DNA of 64,000 bases, taken from positions 60,616,155 through 60,680,154 of the forward strand of contig CM040428.1 in assembly GCA_022702705.1 (NCBI GenBank), read 5' to 3'. Shown here in pieces: positions 37,472 through 49,855 of the stretch (position 1 is its first letter; each line of letters opens with the position of its first letter). The notes beneath the pieces are model-generated. The model was not told where the DNA came from, made no database searches, and saw nothing but the letters and a program-made list of their open reading frames with translations. The position numbers were made by a program, and so were the translations under genes. Source of the stretch: Papilionanthe hookeriana x Papilionanthe teres (Eukaryota > Streptophyta > Magnoliopsida > Asparagales > Orchidaceae).

Positions 37472-38053
37472 TGATATAAATTCATGTTTGAACTTTATGA
37501 CACAAATTCTAAAAATACATAATAACCAATATCTTTTAAATTCATGATTTTTACATATTCATAATAAAGAAACACATACTTATATTCATGATGACAAAAT
37601 TTGATCCTGAAGAGATGAAGTTTCTTTCTCTAATCCCTTAAAACTTTCTATACTTTCTGATAGAGAGAAATTTACGGGTATGTAAGGAGGAAAGATGATC
37701 ATTCTTTAAATTGTGCTCTATTTAACCACCATCCATCAAGGAGATTTCTAACCAACAGAATTTATGATAATTTAATAAATTAATTGATTTTTATTATTAA
37801 AATCAATAACACAAGTTAGTAACATCTACTCATTTTAGGAGTTGCATGAGGTACAAATATAAATATCATAAGTTATCATAAGTTATGACATATATTATTA
37901 AATAAATAACATAAATTTTCATGAGTTATAAAAATGAATAACTTAAGTTATCATTTATTATGACATAAGTTATGAGTTAAGAAAAAATAAAAAACATATG
38001 TGATCATGAGTTATAAAATAAATAACATAAGTTATTAAAATAAATGTGCGTCA
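37472..38053 (-). repeat. Copia 5' LTR, uninterrupted copy
   Basis: 582 bp with TG...CA ends in plus-strand reading. It is the uninterrupted counterpart of the split LTR: its segment CTAACCAACAGAATTTATG shows the sequence into which the 12.9 kb element inserted in the sister LTR. Confidence 0.85.
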
Positions 38054-38281
38054 TAAATAAATATTTAAAATAATTAATTAAAAATTGTTGAAATATGAAT
38101 AATTAAAAATTAAATCAAAATTAATCAAATCTTAATAATTCAATCATTAATAAGTAATATTAAAATGTTATTTGATTTAATAGATATAAATCTAAACATA
38201 AATAACAAAATAATTCATTCAATTTAATATAACTTCTATCATATCAAATAAATTTTAAAAATTAATTTTTGTATTAAAGCT

Positions 38282-38290
38282 CGAATGTGG
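38282..38290. repeat. MULE target-site duplication, left copy (CGAATGTGG)
   Basis: Identical to the 9 bases directly following the right TIR at 52374-52382. Confidence 0.92.
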
Positions 38291-38580
38291 GAATTTTTAT
38301 TCGGTCCGGATCGCGTACGCAGCGATGCGTCCGGTAGCCTGTAAAAACGCGCCACGTGGATTTCTGGACCCCACCATGGCACGTTTGAAAAAAAAGGCTT
38401 ATTTATCTTCATTCTGCCGACCCGACCCGACCCGAGCAGAAAAGCATGAAATTTTTACCGCTTTTTTTCCCCGCCAAAGGATAAAGGTATTTTTTGTCTC
38501 CATTATCTTTAGGATGCGGAGACTTAGGGTTTTTCTCTGACATACCTTGTCGTGGAGCTGAGGAGCTGAAATTTGATTCT
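38291..38580 (+). repeat. MULE terminal inverted repeat, left
   Basis: Pairs with 52091-52373. The outer 100 bp are best conserved; the inner part still matches at TTTTTTGTCTCCATTAT and GAAATTTGATT. It ends just before the transposase start codon, so it probably contains the transposase promoter. Confidence 0.88.
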
Positions 38581-38596
38581 AACCTAAAGCTAAAGA

Positions 38597-41500
38597 ATGC
38601 TACCGTTCGCACAAAAAACCACCGATCAAGTCGACATTGAGTTCGAATCTCAAAATATATTGGACGAACAAGATTCTCGGCTTAGTTTAGTCAGCGACGA
38701 ACAAATCCTCGGGTTGGTAAATTTTATTGTATGCAATGTTTAGTTACGGTTTCACTGTTTTTAAGTTTTATTAAGGTAGTATGCTCGTAGATTCGGAAGA
38801 GCAACGTCGAGTTATTTTTCTTAAAGAACCATGGTATTTTTTGGGTAATATTATAGGTGTATTCAGGTAGTGTCAGGAAAGTATATTTGTCAAGTCTTCT
38901 TTCAGCGGTATGTGGTGTTATTTTGGTAATTTTGTCGTGGTATTCAGACAGTTTCTTAAGAGTAACTTAAGTTTGCTTGATTTCGGCGATTTGAAGGTAG
39001 CATTCTAGTAGTTTGGTGGAGGATGCGTTTCGTTTGTTCTATTTACTGTTTTATTACGCTAGTATGCCCGTATTTTCAAAAGAGTAATGTCAATTTTTCT
39101 TTTATAGTGAGACATGATGGTATTTTGGTAATATTATAGGTGTATTCATGTAGTCTCAGAAAAGTATACTTGTTAAGTATTTTTTCAGCGGTACGTGGTG
39201 TTAATTTGGTAATTTTGTGGTGGTATTCGAGCAGTATCTTAAGAGTAACTTTGCTTCGATTTCGTTTGTGGTTTTATTTAGGTAATTTGAAGGCGATACT
39301 CTACTTAGTTTGGGTGTATTATTAGTGATAAACCCGAAAAACACCAATGCTTTTATATTTATTATTATGGTATTCTTGTGGTCTTATCATGATATGATTT
39401 TTGTATTATTAGTTGTTAAGTATAGTGATACCGACATTCAAACCCCGATTCAATTGCAGATACCCGAGAGAGACAGTGCTTCCAATGATCCACTGGTAAA
39501 CATATTGCTTCAAGTCGGTATCAATGATGAGAAGGCGGCACATGAAAAATATTGTGCCTATGCACACATTGTTGGATTTCTCGTGCGAAAGGACCACATT
39601 GGTTATTGGTCGAATTCGAGGAGGATCAAGACAAGGGAGTTTGTTTGTGGTAAGGTCTGGTATGAAGAGAGAATTGAAGGACAATGTATCGGTGAGGTAC
39701 AAGCGAGCGGATACAAGGACTGGTTGTCCTGCCATGATCCGATATGCCGTTGATGTCCAAGGGAACTGGTCGGTAAAGAAATTCATAGAAAGTCATAACC
39801 ATCCGTTGGCGAATGTTGGCGACACTCACCTATTGCGTTCAAGCAGAAAGATGAGTGACATCAGTGCAGATGTCCTCAGATCAATGTCAAAGCAGGGATT
39901 AGAACCACCGATGCGTTTAGCTTCCTAGCCACGGAAGTTGGTGGAGTGGAGAACTCAGATCGTACGAAGAGGGATGCATATAATCTCTTACAAAGAGAGA
40001 GAAGATTACACATTGAACTTGGGGATGCTAATTCCTTACTACAACTATTCACTGCACGACAAGCCGAGGATCCAATGTTTACGTGGGACGTCCAAATTGA
40101 TGAGTCGAGCGGTTTGTTGAATTTCTTATGGAGTGATGGGATGTCCGGACTCGATTATGATTGCTTTGGTGATGTCATAATATTTGACACAAGCTATAGA
40201 TCGAATAAATACAACCTATGTTGTGCGCCGATTGTCGGTGTGAACCACCATTGGCGGAATGTGCTTTTTGCAGTTGGCTTTTTGTCGAATGAAACGATCG
40301 AGTCCTTCAAGTGGTTATTCAAAGCCCTTATCCGTATAATGAATAACAAGCACCCAATCACAATATTCACTGACCAAGATCAAGCAATGAGTAGAGCAAT
40401 CCAAGAGTGCTTGCCGCACACTAGACATAGATTATGTCAATGGCATATATACAAAAAATTATCTTCAAAAGTGCATTGTGGTTACGGGAAAAACAAGATA
40501 GTACACGATCTCTTTTTTAAATGCATGCGTAGATGTGACTCGAAGTCGAATTCGAAGAAACTTGGGCCGAAATGATTGAGATAGGAGAACTTCGGGAAAA
40601 TGTATGGTTGGATGAATTGTATAATATAAGGCATCGTTGGTCGATAAGCATTCAATAAAGACATTTTCGGAATGGGGATCCTATCTACGCGGAGGAGTGA
40701 GTCGACTAATAACATCCGTCATAGTTTACGCAAGCCAACAAGCACGGTAGCCGAATGTTTTCCGGCCCTTGAACATATTGCTAAAACTTGGCGAAGAAAT
40801 GAGAAGGATGAGGATTTCCGATGCGAGCAATCTGCTATTGTCCCTGCGATGAAATGCAGCTCGTTCGAGGCGAGTTGCTTTACTTTACACGCGAAATTTA
40901 TACTCGAAGTTTGAGTCAGAGTTTCTTCATGGTTTGGGTGGACTTGCTTTGGAAGGATTTGCCAACAATGATTCAGAATTTCACATAAGAACCTTCGATA
41001 ATAGAGACACAAACAAATACTGGATTGTGAAACTAGACAGAGCTAATTTGGATATCGCGTGCAATTGTAAAAAATTTGAAATGATGGGGTTACTTGTGTG
41101 CTCACGCTCTAAGGGTTCTTCGACATGATAACGTGTACAAAATTTACGAGAAACACATATTACTTCGATGGTGTACACATGCAAAAAGGGACATATACAA
41201 AAGTTTGGAATATCAACATCTTAAGGGGTCTCGAATGTTGCCAATCGTCTCAAGTGGTCTTATATATCGCACACATGTTCATAAATTAGCGTACCAGATA
41301 AGTACAAGAACGCAAGGCCATGAAGTTGTTGAGAAGTTTGTGCTAGATACACTAAACAAACTAACACTTGACGCCAATGAAATATTACATGGGAGAGAAC
41401 CCCAACAAAAGGCAAAAACAACTAAGAAGAAGACCCCATGTAAAGAGAGAAATCTGAATGACCCAGTAAAGGTGCGTCCTAAAGGGATATCTAATTCAAG

Positions 41501-41750
41501 ATTAAAAGGATATTGGGAAAAAAATATGAAAAGAAAAAGTAAGTTTAGTTTGTTGAAATATTTTTTATTTCTAAAACTTATACTGTCTCCGTCATAAAGT
41601 GTCAAATTTTATGTAGGAACGGATAAAGATGCCGGTCCAAGTGATGCTACGGTTTTCCAAAACGAGGCAAGTCGGTTTGGAACGTCGGCTCCCTTAAGTC
41701 GAGTAAATTATAATGTGGACGAGGCTATTTATTTACTATTCAATCCGTGA
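38597..41750 (+). pseudogene. FAR1/MULE-type transposase, frameshifted
   Basis: Exon 1 (from 38597, MLPFAQKTTDQVDIEFESQN) ends at a GT near 38717. After an intron, exon 2 starts at 39460 behind TTGCAG. It encodes a FAR1-like DNA-binding domain (EKYCAYAHIVGFLVRKDH ... RTGCPAMIRYAVDVQGNW ... SHNHPL). Then comes the MULE catalytic domain: first Asp in VIIFDTSYRSNKYN, second in ITIFTDQDQAM, and CQWHI after it. C-terminal are RRSESTNN, a SWIM zinc finger (IACNCKKFEMMGLLVC then AHALRVL in the next frame) and PVKVRPKG. A last exon (41617-41750) follows a GTAAG intron. Frame breaks occur near 39655, 39888, 40545, 40910 and 41094, so no active protein is made. Intron 1 carries a duplication of about 283 bp (38770-39310). 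Confidence 0.88.
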
Positions 41751-42079
41751 TGTTTACAATTTTTTTATTCATATTACTTCGAGAACTGCTCCATCACAAC
41801 GAACATAGACATACACAAGCATGCTAATGAATCCGGACGATGAATTCTAGCATCGCTAAAGAATTGTTCTACCGATGCTAATGAACATATAGGATAATTT
41901 GTTTGAACATAGTTTTTGATTTTATTGAATGACGGACGATTGCTTATGGTTGATTTATTCGGTTACCTTTTTTGGTCTCCTTGTGTTTTACCCTTTAAGT
42001 TGTGTTTTTTATCCCCAATTCGTTGCATTGTATTAATCACGAGATAATACGGTCGAAAAACCACTCGTAATATTACTTA

Positions 42080-43705
42080 GATACAACCGCGACGAGGCAT
42101 GATTGGGTAGAAAGCCGTTGTATTGGAATATTCCTTGTTTTATTCGTGGACAACGCCGGTTGTATTGGAATATTCCGCGTTTTACTCCAACTCGTCGGCA
42201 CTACGACTCGAATACAACGCCGATATCATCCCGATACGGCGGAGATAACTCGCACAAAGATCTATCACCGATCTCCGGTTACATTGTGAAAATATCGGGG
42301 AATTTTTTGAGTCTGTATTCGCAAACTGTTTCGAAGAAACAGTCCAACGTGTTGAGTCTTTTTTTGTAATTGAAAAAAATTTACATACTTACGTAATACT
42401 TAAAAGTTTATAATCAAGGAAATAATTTTTAGATAAAGTTAAACAATTGTTATAATTTTAAAATCACAATCAGCTTAAATTTAATAACATATAATACACT
42501 CTAAAAACGATCTGAATATTACTTAGATACAACCGCGCTGAGGCATGATTTGGTAGAAAGCCGTTGTATTGGAATATTCCTTGTTTTATTCGTGGACAAC
42601 GCCGGTTGTATTGGAATATTCCGCGTTTTACTCCAACTCGTCAGCACTACGACCCGAATACAACGCCGATATCATTCCAATACACCAGAGATAACTCGCA
42701 CAAAGATCTATCAGTGATCTCCAGTTACATTGTGAAAATATCAGAGAATTTTTTGAGCTGTATTCGGCAAACTGTTTCGAAGAAACAGTCCAACGTGTTG
42801 AGTCTTTTTTTGTAATTGAAAAAAATTTACATACTTACGTAATACTTAAAAGTTTATAATCAAGGAAATAATTTTTAGATAAAGTTAAACAATTGTTATA
42901 ATTTTAAAATCACAATCAGCTTAAATTTAATAACATATAATACACTCTAAAAACGATCGAATATTACTTAGATACACGGAAAAATCGCACGTCGATTTAT
43001 CATTGATCTCGATTTTATCTTGGATATATCGAGGAATATTTTGAGTTGTATTCGACGAAACGGTTTGGAAGAAGTTCAACATGTTCGATCTTCTTTTGTA
43101 ATTGAAACGATTTATACACTAACGTAATACTTAAAAGTTTACAATAAGGGAAATAATATTTAGATAAAATTGCATAATTGTCAAAATTTTAATATTACGA
43201 ATTGTGTAATTCTAATACCAGATAGTACACTCTCAAAACGATGGGAATATTACTAGGATACTACCACGCTCGTTCATGATTGGAGGTAAAGCTGTTGTAT
43301 TGGAATATTCCTTGTTTTATTCCTGAACAACGCCGGTTGTATTGGAATATTCCGCGTTTTACTCCAACTCGTCGGCACTACGACCGAAATACAACGGCGA
43401 TATAATCCCAATACACCACAGAAAAATCGCACGTCGATTTATCATTGATCTCGGCTTTATCTTGGATATATCGGGGAATATTTTGAGTTGTATTCGAAGA
43501 ACGGTTTGGAAGAAGAAGTCCAACATGTTCAGTCTTCTTTTGTAATTGAAACAATTTATACACTAACCTAATACTTAAAAGTTTACAATAAGGGAAATAA
43601 TATTTAGATAAAATTGCATAATTATCAAAATTTTAATATTACGAATTGCGTAATTCTAATACTTAGATAAGTGCACTCTAAAAACGATGGGAATATTACT
43701 AGGAC
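42080..43705 (+). repeat. Tandem array of about 445-bp units inside the MULE
   Basis: Units at about 42080-42525 and 42526-42966 are near-identical. A third (42967-43258) lacks its first part and a fourth (43259-43705) is more diverged. Each full unit has two GTTGTATTGGAATATTCC copies, ACAACGCCGG, TTACTCCAACTCGTC, and ends in ACACTCTAAAAACGAT then ATATTACT. The GGAATATTCC core is palindromic. Small ORFs within (for example 42103-42369) recur only because the units repeat. Confidence 0.88.
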
Positions 43706-43767
43706 ACAACCACGATAGGGCATGATTAGATTAGATCAAAAGTTTACAATTTCAGCCCCTGCTTACA

Positions 43768-45018
43768 TCATATTGATAAAAAACTCATATTGAAAAACAT
43801 TACATATTCATGCATCCATTTGCAAAGATCACTGCAGAATCTTCTTTCCACGAGGTCTTCACTTAGCCATCTATTTTCAGCTTCCAAAGTTGGTTGTCCA
43901 CATAACAAATTGTTGCAATGAATAAATGGTAGAACAGACCATTTTTTCCAACTCATTGTATGGAAGATTCTTGAAACCTTTTCCCAACACTGATGTACTT
44001 TATTCGATATCTCGTTCAAAAGATCGATCCCATGCGCGCAAGATGTCTCTTCACGTAGCAACACTAAGCCCGCGGTATATTTGGAAAAAGATGCCCTCGA
44101 CTTGCAGCCTATCGGGAGATAATGTAAACCAATCTCAATTCTTTCTTGAATCCACATCTCCTCCTAAAATATTGAGATATTTATGCTGATGAACATTGCT
44201 TTATGATACATATATAAAGTATAAATGAATATTGAGAATTGTATTATTAAAATTTTAAAAATATTTATCGCTTACCAATCCAAGCAAGAAGAGAGCATTA
44301 CTATTTTCGCTATCGACACAACTACGAAGAAATCTTAAATATCCTTGCTTGTCGTGCCAGTTCATGCCCCAATTTTCAAAGACCATGTATTTTCCTACCC
44401 TTTTTGATGAAGATGTTGCATGAAATTTTTTGCACCTAAAAAGAGACCAATATTTTGATTGATTATATCATAGTTACATGATTGAAAGAGGTATGACAAA
44501 TTAGTAAAAATGATAATTCCATAATAAATTATACTCACGTTTTCCGAAAATTTCTAATATCTCTTATAGGTGATGGAGAGACAGAGATCATTTTCAGCAA
44601 TATATCCTCCAAAAGGTCAAGTGGAAGTGAATAAATGCGCGGCTCCCTTGTTGTTTAGAAAATGAAGACAAAAATTATAAGGTTAATGTAGAATTGCAAC
44701 AAAATAACAATGTAATATATAGCCGTTGAATTGTAGGGCGGCTTATCCAGATATCACCCAAAAGAGGAAAGCTTTCTTATAGAGTATGCTTCTAAAAGAG
44801 GAAAGATTGCAATAAATTAAGAGTTTATTTCTAAAAGAGGAAAGATTGTATGACGGCTTATCCAGATTGTACTTCGATCTGTTCGGAGTTTAAGTATAAG
44901 AATGCTTATCTCCTAATAAAAAAACGAATGTAGATTAAGACTATTACCTCGACGAATCGTCATTGGTGACCATTTTCGTTGCTAGTCCCCTTCTTCTTTT
45001 TTTGGTCTTCGATTCCAT
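43768..45018 (-). CDS. Intact four-exon F-box protein gene carried inside the MULE
   Basis: Exons on the minus strand are 45018-44948, 44646-44539, 44435-44276 and 44163-43768, all with GT-AG introns (GTAATAG, GTGAGTAT and GTAAGCG donors; AACAAG, TTTTTAG and ATTTTAG acceptors). They join in phase to 244 codons plus stop. Residues 1-24 are basic (TKKRRRG) and could be a nuclear signal. Residues of about 28-60 form an F-box (SLPLDLLEDILLKM ... IRDIRNFRKTCKKFH). Then come LRFLRSCVDSENSNALFLLG and IEIGLHYLPIGC, the Sel1-like helical region of the plant At1g67623-like F-box family. The tail has RRFCSDLCKWMHEY. F-box proteins recruit substrates to SCF ubiquitin ligases; substrate unknown. The first exon and upstream region are duplicated from the neighbouring Ulp1-like gene. 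Confidence 0.75.
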
Positions 45019-45270
45019 CGTATCTTCTAATGTTCTTTTCTACTCGATTAGAAAACGCAATACTCTGAAAACCTCAAAATTTAAATTTTTTGAGGGCTAT
45101 TAAATGCGTAGCGGGCAAAGTACTCGAGACGTTTCGTCTCCAGTTGTATTTCCTAGGCATTGGAGCGATATAAATGCGTAGCTTTCATCCGGGCAAAGTA
45201 CTCGAGACGTTTCATTTCCAGTTGTATTTCGTCGACATTGGAGCAGTATTAGGTGCGTAGCTTTCCTCGG
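44840..45270 (-). repeat. Shared 5' module, F-box gene copy
   Basis: Similar to 49590-50030. The match includes the upstream AAGTACTCGA/ACGTTTCGT/GTTGTATTTC motifs, the CGAGTAGAAAAGAAC leader, first-exon sequence ending AAAATGGTCACC..TGACGATTCGTCGAG, and the start of intron 1 (GAGTTTAAGTATAA.AATGCT on the plus strand). The F-box copy lacks part of the exon found in the other copy. Confidence 0.75.
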
Positions 45271-45399
45271 CAGTGGCGCGGAAGTTAATTTAAAAATACA
45301 CTTTTTTTCTTTATGCAAAAGAGTATATTTAATAAAAAAAAATGTATTATAAATATTTAATATAAAAAAACTCTTTTTTGGATCTTATTCAATAACAAA

Positions 45400-45960
45400 G
45401 CAAGACGAGTTGGAGGAACACGACGAATATTCCAATACAACCGGCGTTGTCCATGAATAAAACAAGGAATATTCCAATAAAGCGCTTTAACTCCAAACAT
45501 GGCGGAACACGGTTGTATCTAAGTAGTATTCCGATCGTTTTTAGAGTGTATTATGTGTTATTAAATTTACGCTCAGCTGTATTCGGCAAAATGTTTCGAA
45601 GATACTGTCCACCGTATTCAGTGTTTTTTGTAATATATAAAATTTACATACTTAATACTTAAGAGTTTATAAGAAACGAAATAATTTTTAGATAAGATTG
45701 CATAATTATTAAAATTTTAATATTACAATCAGCTTAAATTTAATAACACATAATACACTCTAAAAACGATGGGAATATTACTTAGATACAACCGCGCTCG
45801 GCCATGATTGGAGGTAAAGCGGTTGTATTGGAATATTCTTTGTTTTATTCCTGGACAACGCCGGTTGTATTGGAATTTTCCGCGTGTTCCTCCAACTCAT
45901 CGGCACTACAACCCGAATACGACGCCGATATCATCCCTATACACCAGAAATAAATAGCAG
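45400..45960. repeat. Inverted pair of the MULE internal repeat unit
   Basis: 45400-45570 is the reverse complement of part of the 42080-43705 unit (GGAATATTCC, CCGGCGTTGT, ATCGTTTTTAGAGTGTATTA). 45740-45960 is in direct orientation. It lies just upstream of the F-box gene. Confidence 0.8.
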
Positions 45961-46440
45961 TTCTTGTAGATGTATTGTAGTATTTTCGAGTTGTATCTTG
46001 TGAACCATTAAAAGTCCCGTCTCTCTACTGTTTTATTTTAGTTGTATTTTTGTATTATTCTAGTTTTATTCCGGAGTTGGGTCTTCATTTGGAAGAAACT
46101 GTAATAAATACTGTAAAGATTTATCTGATACACTGTAATAAACTGCAAATCCAAGTCAAGACACAATGAACATTGATATAATTTCTCCAATACACCAAAA
46201 AAATGACAAAAGAAATGAAGCATTGGAATTTTCCATCAAAACAACCACCATACATAGTATTTGACAACCAACAATAGACTTAAAACAATAAACCAATTTC
46301 AATCACTGTCAAATTCTTTTCGATTGTATTTAATAACAGAAGGAACCACATGCAGAGGTCATATGCTAGTTGAGCGCGGAATCAGGCATTTCGGCTTGCC
46401 GGTTCTGCTCTCGCTTCTAGTCGATCGGGGTAGCACGGGT

Positions 46441-49400
46441 TAGTCTTTCAATATATTTGCGAGACAAACATGCCGCGATCAACACTGTTCGTCCGTGCGG
46501 GAATACCTTTGACGTGAGCCACACCCCACGACGCGGGTTTCCTATTCTTGAAGCATTCGCCAGTTAAGCTCGTAAATAGTTTGATCTACAAAGTGCAATA
46601 TAACGATTACTTATTTAATCTACACAAGTCAAGGAAATTAAATTATCGTCCACCATATACTCACGAAAGTCTTTGCAAATATCCTTGTGTATGTCGTTGG
46701 GTAGAGAATCGTATATTCGCCACTTTTTATTTTTTAGATCGCAAACCAACAACTCCCAATGAGAATTATGCACTGATAGGAAAAAATATAAAATCCGAGT
46801 TAGATACCGTCGTGGGAGTGATGTGTGACGGAAATTGATAAGGGTCGCCATCCATTTTATGATAACTACGTAGGAAACGATATTTAGTTAAAATTTTAAT
46901 GTCATTCATTAATATGTCAAACAAACTAAACTAAGGGCATTACCCAAAATAATGGGGTAACATAAAGGTATTTACGGTACTTGGTGGGATGCATCCTCTT
47001 CATTTGGTACAAGATGGCGGCGAGGGCATCGACATGATCATTACCGATAAACTCATTAAAAAGCAAGTCGTCCATCATCCCACGATCTAACAACAAGAAG
47101 CGTTGATTTATGATGATATCACTCCTGCATTAAAATCAACCCCATTTAATGTCAGTTATGTATTAAAGATATGTGAAAAACATTATATAAAAGTTGGTGC
47201 ACGTACGGCTTCTTATAATTTGTCAAAAACTTTTCAATTACATGGCGCTGCTCATCTCTGATAAGGTCTCTACCAGGATACGTTGCTATGTCTCTCAACT
47301 CTTGCTTCTTGTGCACAAATGAACTCAACTTTAATGTATGATGTTTAAATAGAAGCATATATAAATGGATTTAGTAATATTTATAGAAATACCACCTGGG
47401 GAGGCACGGGTAATTCCGGTTGATACAACACTAATGATTTCGAAGTACCCGGGTCGGCGGGTGCAACTTCCTGTGGAGTTGGAGTGGTCGAAGACACGAG
47501 TGAGGGGGCTGGACCGTCCGGAGCCGGTGCATCATCCCTTTGTCGTGTCTCTTCATCGTTGGTTTCCTGAATAATCTTCTCGATTAATGCGGATATCCGT
47601 GCGAGGGGTTTTGTTCTCGGTGAGGGGTCCGCTCGTCCGTTGTATCCTTCACCGTCTTCCTTCTTTTGAATTGAAAGGATGTGAAAGGTGATCTCACAAC
47701 CCTCTTCACCCGACTCCGTCGGCGCTTCACCCTCCGCATCAAGCTAGGTATGGATAGTCGCTACATCAACTCCGATCATGAACATCGGTTTCAACCTCCG
47801 GTATGACGGTGTCCTCCTCCTCACCCTCTCCGGATTGGGAGGTGTGACCTCCCATGATATTTTCATCCGCATTGGGTGGGACTTCAACGGGTTGTTACGG
47901 TAAAGCGAGTAGGGTCTTCGAATTCAGCGGTAGGGTCTCCAAAAATAGAGTCTCCAAATTCGGTAGTACGTTCTTCGAGTACGGCCGTAGTGTCTCCAAA
48001 AGAATCAACTTCGGCGGTAGAGGATTTCAAAAGTAGGGTCTTCGGCGGTAGGGACTTCCGGTCCGGCCACTGGGTAGAATTCTCTAGCCACTTCGGGTTC
48101 TTTGATTGATAAATGTTGCTCGATCCTATCGACCTTTTGGCTCGGCTCGGACATTTGCAAGCTGCAGCCCGTCAACCCAACATTTACGGTGTCGAAGTTT
48201 CCTTGATATTCTTGTACACATTGTTCTCGGCGTCGACTAATTCATTCATAACTTCGATGTTGCGAGTCATGGTAGCTAGGAGCGAAGAAATGGTGTTATT
48301 ATCGCAGGGAACTCCACCAATAGAAAATGAAGGTGAAGAGGGGATAGAAGTTCAGTTTGTTGAACTTGGACTGGGTTTGGAAGGCCCTCGTCCGGGTTGG
48401 CAATCCACATAAGTTCATCAGCAGTAACATCACTGAATTTGTCTTGCACCTAAATACAGTTTCAACAAGGTATGAAATGTTTTATTAACCATTACACAGC
48501 TAGTACTTCGTTAGAACGTTGGGAGTGACTCATCTGTTTCGAGTGTTTAACCGCTCGAAGAATAGGTCGGCTTGTGACGAGTTCCACTTAAGGGACCTTG
48601 GCCACCGCAACATTCTTGGTCCAAGCATTGGGAGCTGCGGGAGGCACTGGAGAAGTGTGCTCGAAAAACCAAAGTCGCGTGGAATCAATGTAACATTAGC
48701 ATTACCGATCAATCAATAAAGTAAATAGAATGATTAAATAAGATACTAACCGTTAACAAAAACAAAAACCCATTTATGTAGCCGATTGAGCGATTCGATC
48801 CTAATTTTAATGGAAACTAGCGTTGATCCGCTCTAAAAGATATTCACGGATAGCCGCGAGCCGGTTGTATGAGGAGAATGACTCTAAATTATCACCGTAG
48901 GCATCAAGGTCCGAAGGAAAACCGAAATTACTTGATGGAAAAAATAAGTTTGACAACGGATATTTTATGTAGAGGTTCTCAAATGGGATCGAAGTATCCC
49001 TCTTGCATACACTAATAGTACGTCCTTTATGTTAACGGCATTCATTGTCGCCGATGGACGTAGCTTCCACTTCGGCATTGGTCCTCTGTTTGGCATCCCG
49101 ATTAAAAGTGCAATTTCATCAGACGGCAATCTAAGCTCTTTCCCACCTAATTTGAACAACATTTTGTCATGCCTCCAACACTGTAGTATTTGCAGAGTGA
49201 GAATATTGTCCTGGGGATACGGAGGCAAATCAAAGAACTGGCGAATATTCAGTCTACTGAGATTACTCATGACAGCTTGAGAGACTGCAGACCTGACCAC
49301 ATCAAGTAACTCCCTCACAGAGGACGACCGACATCTACAGCTCATGTTTCTCGAGTTAAGAAACCTGTAGAACAAAAAAAAGAAAGAAAGCCTTAGTTGT

Positions 49401-49855
49401 ATTATTGTAGTTTTAAGAGTTTTTCGAGTTTTGTTCTAGTTGTTTTTTGATTTTATTTCAATTTTATTTCTACGCTCAGTTTTATTTTCGTAACATTTAT
49501 TGTTTATATGAATATTATTGTGTTTAGATGTTTTGGCTTGCGGTTAGGTTACACACTTGGAAGTTCCTCGATTTTATTTAGGTCGTATTCGGATCATATT
49601 ACAGATATTCGGCTTGTACTTCAGTATTGTTTCGAGTTTAAGTATAATAATGCTATCTGCTAATAAAAATACGAAGGTAGATTACGAGTAGTACCTCGAC
49701 GAACTGTCGCCGGTGACCATTTTCTTGCCGGTCCCCTTATTCTTTTTCTTGTATTTGGTCTTCGCGTAGGTCGATCGGATTCTTGCTCCTCATTCAGTTC
49801 GAACCTCTGTTTCCATCATATCTTCGACTCCATCATCGTGTTCTCTCGCTTCCAT
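46441..49855 (-). pseudogene. Ulp1-like (C48) cysteine protease gene of a MULE, catalytic Cys lost
   Basis: Minus-strand exons: a first exon at 49855-49695 (with an in-frame stop); 49364 to about 49000 with LLDVVRSAVSQAVMSNL and CWRHDKMLFKLGGKELRLPS, resembling the plant-mobile/DUF1985-like N-terminal domain of transposon Ulp1 proteins; then NLFFPSSNFGFPSDLDAYGD (about 48950-48880), an acidic repeat-bearing linker (48410-47400), KFLTNYKKP (about 47220), and the protease core. The core has NSHWELLVCDLKNKKWRIYD, giving catalytic His (46759-46761) and Asp (46708-46710). The expected NS.DCG reads NSVDRGMFV: codon CGC (46475-46477) instead of TGC. A frameshift follows in the CKYIERL segment and another lies before HNSHW. 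Ulp1 proteases normally remove SUMO; this copy should be inactive. It resembles the Kaonashi genes described in Arabidopsis MULEs. Confidence 0.8.
47880..48070 (-). repeat. Short coding minisatellite in the Ulp1-like gene linker
   Basis: On the plus strand, words such as GTAGGGTCTTCG, GTAGGGTCTCC and GCGGTAG recur every 18-30 bp. On the minus strand they encode acidic repeats of the type FGD(P/S)TAEFED. This expands a probably disordered linker. Confidence 0.6.

Larger units (their letters stand above)
18899..38053 (-). mobile_element. Ty1/copia retrotransposon, minus strand, split by a 12.9 kb insertion
   Basis: The order on the minus strand is 5' LTR (37472-38053), primer-binding site (37458-37469), gag, protease, integrase, reverse transcriptase, RNase H, 3' LTR. 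The 3' LTR is in two parts, 18899-19201 and 32091-32453, separated by an inserted element. Without the insert the element is about 6.3 kb, a normal copia length. All coding domains carry stops and frameshifts. No convincing 5-bp target duplication remains at the outer ends (TAACA left, TAAAT right). Confidence 0.85.

Noticed and set aside
38630..38660. GAGTTCGAATCTC considered as a tRNA B box
   Set aside because: No A box or cloverleaf fits, and it lies in the transposase first exon.
39310..39786. Separate short genes on both strands over the transposase exon
   Set aside because: The plus-strand frames are pieces of one frameshifted FAR1-type domain and the minus-strand ORF is its shadow.
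42080..43705. Regular repeats considered as a CRISPR array
   Set aside because: The units are about 445 bp with no short direct-repeat/spacer pattern, and this is eukaryotic DNA inside a MULE.
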